NCBI GenBank assembly: GCA_050999155.1
Contig: JBPCPM010000021.1
Span: 1 to 64,000 of the forward strand
From: JBPCPM01 sp050999155
Lineage (GTDB): Bacteria; Actinomycetota; Thermoleophilia; Solirubrobacterales; 70-9
Length of the DNA stretch: 64,000 nt
Reading direction: 5' to 3'
Numbering within the stretch: position 1 is the stretch's first letter; the number at the start of each line of letters is the position of its first letter. Below the pieces are notes generated by a model. The model had not been told where the DNA came from and did not search any database. It saw only the letters and a program-made list of their open reading frames with translations. The position numbers were made by a program, and so were the translations under genes. This document shows positions 51,543 through 59,632 of the stretch, piece by piece.

Positions 51543-52540
51543 TCGTCGGCCTTGCGCCGGCTCGGGCTGACCCTGCGTCCCTCGCCTTCGCGCTTGCGGA
51601 AGTGCGGCGGCCACGGCGCGTCGCCGAGCCCCTGCTCCTCGTCGCGGTCGGCCAGGGCCAGCAGGGCGTCCAGGCGGCCGGGGTGGTCGTCGATCGACGC
51701 CGAGGGATCGCCCAGCTCGGCCAGCCGCGCCGGCACCGTGTCAATCCGCAGGTCGTCGGGCTCGACGTCGGGCAGCTCGTCCCAGGTGACCGGGCACGAG
51801 ACCCGCGCCTCGGCCACGGGCCGCACCGACCAGGCCGAGGCGACGGTGCGGTCGCGCGCGTTCTGGTTGTAATCGACGAACACCCCGTGGCGCTCTTCCT
51901 TCCACCACTTGCTGGTCGCCAGCTCGGGGACGCGCCGTTCGACCTCTCGGGCCAGCGCCAGCGCGGCGCGCCGCACGTCGGTGAACGTCCACTCCGTCTC
52001 CAGGCGGACGTTGATGTGGATGCCCCGCGAACCCGAGGTCTTGGGGTAGCCGACGAGCCCGTGGTCGCGGATCACGTCCCCGGCCACCAGGGCGACCTCG
52101 CGGACCTGGGACCAGGGAACGTCGGGCTCGGGGTCGAGGTCGACGCGCAGCTCGTCGGGGTGGTCGAGGTCGGCCTTGCGCACCGGCCACGGGTTGAAGT
52201 CGATGACGCCGAGGTTCACCGCCCATGCCAGGTGCGCTGCGTCGGCCGGAGCCAGCTCGGTGGCGCTGCGCCCCGACGGGAACGTCACGGTCGCGGTCTG
52301 CAACCATTCGGGCGGGTTCTTGACGCGCTTCTGGAAGAAGAAGTCGCCGTCGATCCCGTTGACGTAGCGCTTGAGCACCGTCGGCCGGTCACGCAGGTGC
52401 AGCAGCGCCGCGTCGGCGACCTCGAGGTAGTAGCGACAGAGGTCGAGCTTGGTGATCTTCGCGTCACCGAAGAACACCTTGTCGGGGTTCGAGAGCCGCA
52501 CCTCGCGGTCGGCCACTTCCAGCGTGATCGCCTCGCCCAT
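51539..52540 (-). CDS. LigD-type DNA polymerase domain protein (PrimPol)
   Basis: The 333-residue protein matches the NHEJ polymerase domain of LigD: LSNPDKVFFGDAKITKLDL, RPTVLKRYVNGIDGDFFFQKR, the catalytic aspartates in RVDLDPEPDVPW, KTSGSRGIHINVRL and VDYNQNARDRTVASAWSVRP. It fills and extends broken ends during repair, including ribonucleotide insertion in relatives. It is a separate gene instead of a fused LigD, and its stop overlaps the ligase gene stop within a CTAG sequence. A basic C-terminal tail (FRKREGEGRR) may bind DNA. Confidence 0.9.
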   Translation of the reverse strand: MGEAITLEVADREVRLSNPDKVFFGDAKITKLDLCRYYLEVADAALLHLRDRPTVLKRYVNGIDGDFFFQKRVKNPPEWLQTATVTFPSGRSATELAPADAAHLAWAVNLGVIDFNPWPVRKADLDHPDELRVDLDPEPDVPWSQVREVALVAGDVIRDHGLVGYPKTSGSRGIHINVRLETEWTFTDVRRAALALAREVERRVPELATSKWWKEERHGVFVDYNQNARDRTVASAWSVRPVAEARVSCPVTWDELPDVEPDDLRIDTVPARLAELGDPSASIDDHPGRLDALLALADRDEEQGLGDAPWPPHFRKREGEGRRVSPSRRKADD

Positions 52541-52626
52541 GGCTCCCAGTCTCGCGCACTGGTTGCGTCCCGTGGCGAGGGGGGCGGCGCAGGATGGGCG
52601 CCCAGCGCGCCGAACCCCCCGGTGCC

Positions 52627-53538
52627 ATGGCCGACTACGAGACGATCGCCTACGAGGTTGACGGGCCGGTGGCCCGGTTGACCCTCGACCGCCCCGAGCG
52701 CGGCAACGGGATCACGCTGCTGATGCCGCGCGAGCTCGAACGCGCCGTGGAGGCGGCCGACCTCGACCCGGGCGTCCACGTGATTGCGCTCAGCGGAGCC
52801 GGTACGGGATTCTGCGGCGGCTACGACCTTGAGCTCTCGGCCGAGCGGGGGATGGATGGCCTGGGCGCTGACGGACCGGCGGGCGGGCCTCTGGACCCGG
52901 CGGTCCAGGCGGCCAACCACGACCCTTCGCAGACATGGGACCCGGTTGTCGATCTCCAGATGATGAGCCGCAACGTCCGCGGCTTCATGAGCCTGTTTCA
53001 CGCCGACAAGCCGGTCGTCTGCAAGGTCCACGGGTTCTGCGTTGCCGGTGGCACCGACATGGCCCTGTGCTCCGATCTCCTGGTCGCGGAGGACACCGCC
53101 AAGATCGGCTACCCGCCGGCCCGGGTGTGGGGCGTGCCGACCACCGCCCTGTGGGTGCACCGCGTCGGTCTGGCGCGGGCCAAGCGCCTGCTGCTCACCG
53201 GCGACGCCATCAGCGGCGCCGAAGCCGCCGAGTGGGGCCTGGCCGCCGAGGCGCCGAGCGCGGCCGATCTCGACGAGCGTTTCGAGGCGCTCGTGCAGCG
53301 GATCGCGCGCGTGCCGGTCAACCAGCTCGTCATGCACAAGCTCCTGTGCAACTCGACCGTGCATGCCCAGGGTCTGGCCACCACCCAGACGCTCGGCACG
53401 GTCTTCGACGGCATCGCCCGCCACACCCCCGAAGGCCACGCCTTCCAGGCCCGTGCGGCCGAGTCCGGGTTCCGACAGGCTGTCCGCGACCGCGACGAAC
53501 CCTTCGGCGACGCCGGCCGCTCCACCCACCGCGGCTGA
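52627..53538 (+). CDS. enoyl-CoA hydratase/isomerase family (crotonase) protein
   Basis: The 303-residue crotonase has VARLTLDRPERGNG, ALSGAGTGFCGGYDLEL (oxyanion hole), and KVHGFCVAGGTDMALCSDLLVAED. It also has an inserted loop of about 45 residues (GMDGLGADGPAGGP, NHDPSQTWDPV). The catalytic glutamates of classic hydratases are not obvious, so it could be an isomerase or another crotonase activity. ATG 52627 is chosen for its match to family N-termini; an ATG at 52594 is in frame. It ends in a long hairpin 27 nt downstream. Confidence 0.85.
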   Translation: MADYETIAYEVDGPVARLTLDRPERGNGITLLMPRELERAVEAADLDPGVHVIALSGAGTGFCGGYDLELSAERGMDGLGADGPAGGPLDPAVQAANHDPSQTWDPVVDLQMMSRNVRGFMSLFHADKPVVCKVHGFCVAGGTDMALCSDLLVAEDTAKIGYPPARVWGVPTTALWVHRVGLARAKRLLLTGDAISGAEAAEWGLAAEAPSAADLDERFEALVQRIARVPVNQLVMHKLLCNSTVHAQGLATTQTLGTVFDGIARHTPEGHAFQARAAESGFRQAVRDRDEPFGDAGRSTHRG

Positions 53539-53565
53539 CCGCGGCCAACCGCCGATCAGTCGACG

Positions 53566-53617
53566 CGCCGAGTGCTCGATCCCCACCGCAATGCGGTGGG
53601 ATATCGAGCGCTCGGCG
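53566..53617. terminator. 52-bp near-perfect hairpin
   Basis: Outer arms CGCCGAGTGCTCGAT (53566-53580) and ATCGAGCGCTCGGCG (53603-53617) pair at 14 of 15 positions. Inner arms CCCACCGC (53582-53589) and GCGGTGGG (53593-53600) close a 3-nt AAT loop. No T-tract follows. It could terminate the crotonase transcript or act as an operator, because it abuts the -10 hexamer at 53621. Confidence 0.6.
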
Positions 53618-53620
53618 GAC

Positions 53621-53626
53621 TAGGCT
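53621..53626 (+). promoter_or_regulatory. -10 hexamer TAGGCT before a broken gene
   Basis: TAGGCT ends 7 nt before ATG 53634. That ATG opens only a 14-codon frame ending at TGA 53676-53678, then the metallophosphoesterase remnant continues in another frame. Confidence 0.5.
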
Positions 53627-53633
53627 GCCGTCG

Positions 53634-55185
53634 ATGGCCGACGCCGATCGACTGGCGATGCTCGGCCCAGGGCTATGACCCCTACTGGGGCGACCGGGCC
53701 CCGCGGACCGGGGCCGGGTACTACGGATCGACGGACCTCGGCGGCTGGCGGCTGCTCAGCCTCAACAGCGAGGGCCCCGCCTTCGATGACACGCAGGTGG
53801 CCTGGCTGCGCGACCAGTTGCGCGCGCATCCGGGCTCCTGCGCGCTCGCATTCGACCACAAGCCACGGTATTCGGCCGCCGGCGCGGGGGACCGCGGCTG
53901 GCTCGAGCCGGGTTGGCGGGAGCTCTCCGGGGAGGCCGTCGCGTTGCTCTCGGGCCACGACCACAACTACCAGCGGCTCCGCCCGGTCGACGGGGTGACC
54001 CAGTTCGTCGTCGGTACCGGAGGCACCGGCCTGTTTGGGTATGACCGAACCGACTCCCGGGTGGCGGCAGGCGACGATGGGCGGTACGGAGCCCTGCGGC
54101 TCGAGCTCGACCCCGGGGTCATGCGCTGGCAGTTCATCGATGTCGACGGCACGACACGTGACAGCGGGTCGTTGCCGTGCACGCCGGCGAGCGGGCCGGC
54201 TCCACCGGCGTCCACCGGCGCGCCCGCGCCCGCGGTAGGGCCGGGCGAGACCAACCTTTCCCGCGGGGCGATCGGGGTGACAGGCCACGGCGGAACCCGG
54301 GCCTGGAGCGTGGCCCGAGAGCAGGACGGTGCGAACGCCTACCGGTTGGTGATCGACGATGGGGCCGGTCCACGCCTGGCCCCCGTGCCCTCTCGCGATG
54401 TTCCGTTCGACGTCGATCTGGGCCCGGACACGCGTGGGCGCACCGTTGCCGTGTACTCACGCTGTGAAAGGGACCCCGAGATCGAGCCCCGCACGGCACC
54501 CCTGCCGATGCGGGCGGGCGGGGGCGGATGCGACGTCTTCCGCCTGGTTGTCGGCTCGGGGGCCGAGCGGCGGGTCGCCGGCGTCTCGACCCAGGCCGCC
54601 TCGGAGTTTCTCCCCTCGATCTGGCGTGGACGGATCGCTTTTGCCCGGATCTACGAGCGCCGAAATGGGCAGCGGGGACGGCTGCCGTACCTGTACACGC
54701 GCGCCGGTGGGCGATCGCGTCGGCAGCCGGGAGGATCGCGCGGCGCCGATGGACGGCCCGGCCCCACGGCGGTCGAGTTGCGCGGAACACGGATTGCGTT
54801 CACCTGGGCCAGGACGATCGCCGGCGACCGGATGCGCACGCAGCTGCGCGCCGGACGGATCCACCGCACGGCGCGGGTCCTGACCGAGGTGACGTCGGCC
54901 CGCACGATTGCGCGGCTGCTCTCCCCCCAGATCTACGGCTCTCGGGTCACGGTGGCCCGTCAACGCACTGACCCCGACGGTGGCAATCGGGAGAGCCGGC
55001 TGCTCCGCCACCGATTCGACGGGTCCCGGGAGGCGAGCCTGACCGTCCCCGGTCCGCTCACATCGATCGGCGCCTTGGGGTCCCGGTTCGCGCTGACCGC
55101 GGCCGACAGCCCGCTGGTCGCCAGTGGATGCGGTGATCCCGGCGCGGGCTGCCGGCTGCTGCCCGATCTCGTCGCGATCCGCTGA
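53634..55185 (+). pseudogene. truncated metallophosphoesterase fused to a beta-propeller-like region
   Basis: A leaderless-type start at 53634 gives only 14 codons. From about 53670 a different frame runs to 55185 and encodes the C-terminal half of a purple-acid-phosphatase-like phosphoesterase: GYYGSTDLGGWRLLSLNSEG, FDHKPRYS, and SGHDHNYQRLRP with the late metal ligands. The N-terminal metal motifs (DxH, GDxxY, GNHD) and any signal peptide are missing. From about 54250 the same frame continues into a secreted-style beta-propeller-like region (DVDLGPDTRGRTVAVYSRC, RGRIAFARIYER, LRGTRIAFTWAR). The frame can be opened from GTG 53572, but that start lies inside the hairpin. I infer a deletion that removed the front half of the gene; a translated fragment of unknown use cannot be excluded. 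Confidence 0.6.
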
Positions 55186-55237
55186 GACACTGCCCGGCGG
55201 TGCTGTCCCGCCACGAATGCGGGCGAAGCCCTTCCCC

Positions 55238-56668
55238 CTACGGAACCTGGTGGACCTCGAAGAGGTTGGTGCCCAGCTCCTGGTCGGGGGTCCCGGCCGT
55301 CACGCCGATCAGATCGCCGGATGTCGCGACGCCGGCTTCGCACGCCTGCCGGGCGCAGTCGTCGAGCAGCGCGCGCAGGTCCATGTCGCTCTCGGCCCCG
55401 CGGGACTGCACGCCGAAAAGCAGCTTGACCCGCCGCACCGTCTCTGGATTCGGGGACAGGGCGAGCACCGGCACCTCGGGCCGTCGGGCCGAGACCAGGC
55501 GCGCCGTCCGGCCGCTGGAGGTCGGCACGACCAGCGCGGCGAGGCCAAGCCGGCGGGCGGCTTCGACGGCGACGGTCGCCACGGCCCCCGCGACCCGTCC
55601 CGCTTCCTTCTCGCCCGCCCGGTTGCGGGCCCACTCGGCGTAGGGGAGGTCCTGCTCGGCCGCCTCGGCGATCCGGGCCATCACCTTCACCACGGCCACG
55701 GGGTCGTTGCCGATGGCCGTCTCCTCGGAGAGCATGATCGCGTCGGTGCCGTCGTGGATCGCGTTGGCGACGTCGGTCGCCTCGGCTCGGGTCGGGCGGT
55801 TGCTGTCCACCATGGAGGCCAGCATCTGGGTGGCCGTGATCGACGGGACCGACCAGCGGCCGGCGAGCGCGATCAGCTGCTTCTGCACGCGCGGCACCCG
55901 GGCGATGGGGATCTCGATCCCGAGGTCGCCGCGGGCGATCATCACCCCGGCGGTGACCGCCTTGATGATCTCCTCGGCGTTGTCGACCGCCTCGGGCTTT
56001 TCGATCTTCGGGATCACCGGGATGTCCGACCCGCCCTGCTCGATCCGCTCCATGACCGGCTCGAGGTCGGCGGCGCTGCGCACGAAGCTCAGCGCCAGCA
56101 GGTCGAGCCCGTGCTCGACCGCGAAATCCACCCACTCCAGGTCGCGCTCGCTGGCCGAGGGCAGCCCCTCGGTGGAGCCCGGCAGGTTCAGGCCCTTGTT
56201 GGAGCTCAATAGCCCGCCCTCCTCGACGGCGCACCGCACGTCGTGCTCGCCGATCTCGCAGACCCGGAGGCGGATCGTCCCGTCGGCCAGGAAGATCTCC
56301 TCGTCCACGGACACCGCATCGGTCAGCCCGCCCCACGACACCGATACCGACGCGACGCCGGAGGCCCCGTCCCCGTCTCCCGTTGTGAGAACGAGCTCGT
56401 CGCCGTCGGCGAGGCGCATCGGTTCGTCGGCGATCTCGCCGATCCGCAGCTTCGGCCCGGGAAGGTCGCCGAGGATCGCGACCTCGCGGCCCACCTGCTC
56501 GCCGGCGGTCCGCACGCGCTCGATGATCCCGGCGTGCTCGTCGGCCGAGCCGTGGGAGAAGTTCAGGCGGACCACGTCGGCGCCCGCCTCGATCAGCCGT
56601 GGCAGGGTGTCGGCGTCCCAGGAGGCCGGCCCCAGCGTGGTGACGATCTTCGTGCGGCGAGAAGCGAT
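55238..56668 (-). CDS. pyk: pyruvate kinase with apparent ATC start codon
   Basis: The protein matches pyruvate kinase: RRTKIVTTLGPAS, VVRLNFSHGSADEHAG, GDLPGPKLRIGE, LPSASERDLEWVDFAVEHG, VIPKIEKPEA, IMIARGDLGIEIP, TQMLASMVDSNRPTRAEATDVANAI and VPTSSGRTARLVS. It makes pyruvate and ATP from phosphoenolpyruvate. The conserved first barrel strand RRTKIVTTLGPAS lies upstream of the first in-frame GTG (56575). The only region between the in-frame stop (56678-56680) and that strand has no ATG, GTG or TTG, but has ATC at 56666-56668, exactly 6 nt after a TAGGCT hexamer. With this start the product is 476 residues, normal for the family. A sequencing error is the main alternative. Confidence 0.88.
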   Translation of the reverse strand: MASRRTKIVTTLGPASWDADTLPRLIEAGADVVRLNFSHGSADEHAGIIERVRTAGEQVGREVAILGDLPGPKLRIGEIADEPMRLADGDELVLTTGDGDGASGVASVSVSWGGLTDAVSVDEEIFLADGTIRLRVCEIGEHDVRCAVEEGGLLSSNKGLNLPGSTEGLPSASERDLEWVDFAVEHGLDLLALSFVRSAADLEPVMERIEQGGSDIPVIPKIEKPEAVDNAEEIIKAVTAGVMIARGDLGIEIPIARVPRVQKQLIALAGRWSVPSITATQMLASMVDSNRPTRAEATDVANAIHDGTDAIMLSEETAIGNDPVAVVKVMARIAEAAEQDLPYAEWARNRAGEKEAGRVAGAVATVAVEAARRLGLAALVVPTSSGRTARLVSARRPEVPVLALSPNPETVRRVKLLFGVQSRGAESDMDLRALLDDCARQACEAGVATSGDLIGVTAGTPDQELGTNLFEVHQVP

Positions 56669-56674
56669 GGGGCC

Positions 56675-56680
56675 AGCCTA
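56675..56680 (-). promoter_or_regulatory. -10 hexamer TAGGCT overlapping the P-type ATPase stop
   Basis: On the minus strand TAGGCT runs from 56680 to 56675. Its TAG is the ATPase stop codon, and the hexamer ends 6 nt before the proposed ATC start of pyruvate kinase. Confidence 0.55.
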
Positions 56681-59230
56681 CGCCGTGGGCTCGTCGGCGT
56701 CTGCCGCTACCGGCCGGTGGGTCGCTCCGGCCGCGACCGAGGCGTCCGTCGACTCCCGTTCGCCGCCGACAGGCTCGCTCTCGAGCCGGCGGACCACGGG
56801 CAGCCGCCAGATCGCCCCCGCCGCGAGCAGCGACACGGCCGATGAGGCGAGCACGAGGAACCACTGCCCCGCGCCGAGCAGCTCGAGCTCGAAGAACGCC
56901 CGCACGGGTTCGGCGGCGAGGATCAGCGCGAACAGCGCACCGAGGATGGCGATGAGGGCGAGCACGTAGCTGGAGACGTGCATCTCCTCGCGGCCCGGCC
57001 CGCGCTCGAGCAGCAGGATGAAGCCGAGCCCGAGGATCACCAGTGCGGTGGTGGCAGCGGTCCTGCCCTCTTGCAGCGTGCCCCCGGCCACCGTGTCGAC
57101 GAGAAAGAAGGCAAGCAGCGATCCGAGCGCGATCGCCGACCCCGCCGGCACGGCGAACGCGGCAAGGGCGCGCAGCAGCCGGCCGCGGTACAGCGGTCCG
57201 TCCGATGGCGCCAGGGCCAGGACGAACGAGGGCACACCGATCGTCACGAGCGCGGCGACCGTCAGGTGGCGGGGCAGGAACGGGAAGGTCCACCCGAACG
57301 GCACCACGGCGGCGATCAGGGCCCCGGCGTAGACGGTCTTGGTCGCGTACAGCCGGGCGAGACGGTGGATGTTGCGCGCGATCCGGCGCCCTTCGCCGAT
57401 GGAGCGCGGCAGGGCGGAGAACTGATCGTCGAGCAGCACGATATCGGCCACCCCCCGGGTGACCGGGCTGCCGGACCCCATCGCAACCGCCAGCCGCGCG
57501 GCCTTGAGCGCCGGGACGTCGTTGACCCCGTCGCCCACCATCGCCACGTGGCGGCCGTCGCCGGCCAGGGCGGCCACCAGCCGGCGCTTCTGGTCGGGGG
57601 TGATCCGGGCGAACACCGAATGGGCGTGCGCCGCGGCGAGCAGGCCCGCGTCGTCGTCGGGCAGGGACCCGCCGTGGGCCACCCCCTGCGAGACGTCGAC
57701 GCCGACGGCGCGGGCGACCGTCTCGACGGTGCGTGGGGCGTCCCCGGAGATCACCTTCAAATCGATGTCCTGCGAGCGCACGAAGGCGACGGTCTCGGCC
57801 GCGTCGGGCCGCAGCTGCTCGCGCAGCACGACTAGGCCGAGTGGGCGCAGCGCGGGCAGTGGCGAGGACGGATCCTCGTCCAGCGTTCCCGCGGCGTCGG
57901 CGAAGACCAGCACCCGGTCGCCGGCCTGCTGGTGGTGGGCGACCGACCGGCCGACAGCCTCCGGCAGCGACATCCCACCCGGTCCGGCGAGCACCTCGGG
58001 GGCGCCCAGGACAAGGCTCTGCGCGCCCGCCGGCTCGGCGAGGCTGACGCCGCTCCATTTCCACTCCGACGAGAAGGGCACCTCGGCCACCGGGCGGTCG
58101 GGGGTGCCGGGCAGGGCCGACGCCAGCGTCTCCAGCGTCCGGTTGTGCGTGCCGGCCGACGCGGCCAGGCGGCCGAGGTCGTGGCGGAGCCGGGCGTCCT
58201 CCACGCCCGGCGACGGCTCGACGGCTACGAGCTCCAGCTCGCCGTCGGTCAGCGTTCCCGTCTTGTCGACGCACAGGGTGTTGACCGCGGCCAGGCTCTC
58301 GGTGGCGCTCATCTGCTGGATGAGGGTCCGCATCCGGGCCAGCCGCACGGCGGCCACGGCGAGGGTGACGCTCATCAGCAGGACCAGACCCTCGGGCACA
58401 AGCGTGATCAGCCCGGCGGTCGCCGTCTGGGCCGCCTCTTCGAATGGCACGTCGCGGGCGCGCATGGACAGCAGGAGCACCACGGCGAGGGGGACCATCA
58501 CGCCGGTGGTCGCCAGCAGGATCCGGTCGACCTCGCGCTGCAGGGGGGAGGGGGGATGGCGGAACTCGCGCGCCTGTCCGGCCACCTGCTCGGCGTAGGC
58601 GTCCTCGCGCACCGCGTCGAGGCGGTAGGTCCCCGAGCCGCTGAGCACGTAGGACCCCGACAGGCCCCGGTCGCCCGGCGCCTTGCGCACCCCTTCGGCC
58701 TCGCCGGTCAGCAGCGACTCGTCGAGGGTCAACCCGCGGGCCCCGGCCACCGGGCCGTCGGCCACGAGCTGGTCGCCGGGCTCCAGGCGGACGAGGTCGC
58801 CCGGCACGACCTCCTGGGATCCGAGCTCGGTTTCGGCGCCGTCACGCACCACCCGGGCGCGAGGCGCGACGAGCACGGCCAGCTCGTCGAGCACCCGCTT
58901 GGCCTTGAGCTCCTGGCGGATGCCGATCGCCGTGTTGACGATGGCGATGAAGCCGAACAGCGCGTCGGCGTACAGGCCGAGCGACAGGACCAGCACGAAG
59001 AACACGAAGATGATCGCGTTGAACAGCGTGAAGACGTTGCCCACGACGATGCTGCCGACGGTCCGGCTCCCGGGCGGATCGGTCGGGCCGAGTTCCTCCA
59101 GGCGCCGCCGCGCTTCGGCGGCGTCGAGGCCGTGCTCGCCGGTGTCGTTGGGGTCGATCACCGCGGTCGTCGCATTCGTGGCGTCGGCGTGGTCGCCGGC
59201 GTCAGAAGCTCCGGGCGCGCGGCGGTTCAC
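56678..59230 (-). CDS. P-type cation-transporting ATPase (CtpE-like)
   Basis: The 850-residue pump has the actuator motif LTGEAEG, a membrane helix with TLVPEGLVLLMS, the phosphorylation site DKTGTLTDG (D322), VISGDAPRTVETVARA and the hinge MVGDGVNDVPALK. About ten membrane helices are predicted, with the last six after the hinge. The PEGL motif and lack of N-terminal metal-binding domains exclude heavy-metal P1B pumps and resemble mycobacterial CtpE, a calcium transporter; ion specificity is inferred. The GTG start overlaps the stop of a 56-residue protein gene (GTGA), indicating coupling. Its stop forms part of the pyruvate kinase promoter. Confidence 0.88.
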   Translation of the reverse strand: MNRRAPGASDAGDHADATNATTAVIDPNDTGEHGLDAAEARRRLEELGPTDPPGSRTVGSIVVGNVFTLFNAIIFVFFVLVLSLGLYADALFGFIAIVNTAIGIRQELKAKRVLDELAVLVAPRARVVRDGAETELGSQEVVPGDLVRLEPGDQLVADGPVAGARGLTLDESLLTGEAEGVRKAPGDRGLSGSYVLSGSGTYRLDAVREDAYAEQVAGQAREFRHPPSPLQREVDRILLATTGVMVPLAVVLLLSMRARDVPFEEAAQTATAGLITLVPEGLVLLMSVTLAVAAVRLARMRTLIQQMSATESLAAVNTLCVDKTGTLTDGELELVAVEPSPGVEDARLRHDLGRLAASAGTHNRTLETLASALPGTPDRPVAEVPFSSEWKWSGVSLAEPAGAQSLVLGAPEVLAGPGGMSLPEAVGRSVAHHQQAGDRVLVFADAAGTLDEDPSSPLPALRPLGLVVLREQLRPDAAETVAFVRSQDIDLKVISGDAPRTVETVARAVGVDVSQGVAHGGSLPDDDAGLLAAAHAHSVFARITPDQKRRLVAALAGDGRHVAMVGDGVNDVPALKAARLAVAMGSGSPVTRGVADIVLLDDQFSALPRSIGEGRRIARNIHRLARLYATKTVYAGALIAAVVPFGWTFPFLPRHLTVAALVTIGVPSFVLALAPSDGPLYRGRLLRALAAFAVPAGSAIALGSLLAFFLVDTVAGGTLQEGRTAATTALVILGLGFILLLERGPGREEMHVSSYVLALIAILGALFALILAAEPVRAFFELELLGAGQWFLVLASSAVSLLAAGAIWRLPVVRRLESEPVGGERESTDASVAAGATHRPVAADADEPTA

Positions 59231-59397
59231 CGCTCCCGGCGGACGCCCTTGAAGCTCCCACCGGCCTTCTTCGTCTCCTTGAAGCGCCCTGTCGTCGTGT
59301 CGCGCTGCGTCCAGCGACCGGTGCGCGGATCCTTCGACTGCGAACGGCCCTCGACGGCTCCGACGCGCCGCGTCCCTCGTGATCCGTTCTTGGCCAT
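59227..59397 (-). CDS. small basic conserved protein coupled to the P-type ATPase
   Basis: The 56-residue product reads MAKNGSRGTRRVGAVEGRSQ, then KDPRTGRWTQRDTTTGRF and KAGGSFKGVRRER. It resembles a widespread family of short basic proteins of unknown function with the pattern SRG-GAV-GRSQ-NP-TG-KRD-TGRF-FKGVR. No signal peptide or helix is present; it is probably disordered or nucleic-acid-binding. The ATG at 59397 is preferred over an in-frame ATG 10 codons upstream (MASGTLDFEQ) on family match. Its stop overlaps the ATPase GTG. Confidence 0.75.
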   Translation of the reverse strand: MAKNGSRGTRRVGAVEGRSQSKDPRTGRWTQRDTTTGRFKETKKAGGSFKGVRRER

Positions 59398-59632
59398 CTG
59401 CTCGAAGTCAAGCGTACCCGAGGCCATAGCCGTCGGCCTGTGGCGCCACGCCCAGGTGTCGTCGAGCAGCGCCAGGGTCAGGGCGGGGTGGTCGTGGTGT
59501 CGACGGCGGCGGGGATCACCGCCACAGTGTCGCTGACCGTGGGCTGCCTGATCCCCGCACCGGGCGGTGCACGGGAGGTAGGGTGGCGGCGTCGATGCCC
59601 GAGCGCCGTCCGCAGACCAAGGCCACTCCCCC

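Noticed and set aside
56573..56575. GTG as the pyruvate kinase start
   Set aside because: It would remove the conserved first barrel strand and the RTKI motif of pyruvate kinase, which are encoded intact just upstream.
54960..58274. 1104-codon minus-strand open frame
   Set aside because: It overlaps pyruvate kinase and the P-type ATPase in a different frame of the same strand, with Arg/Pro/Ala-rich composition and no domain; it is a GC-driven shadow.
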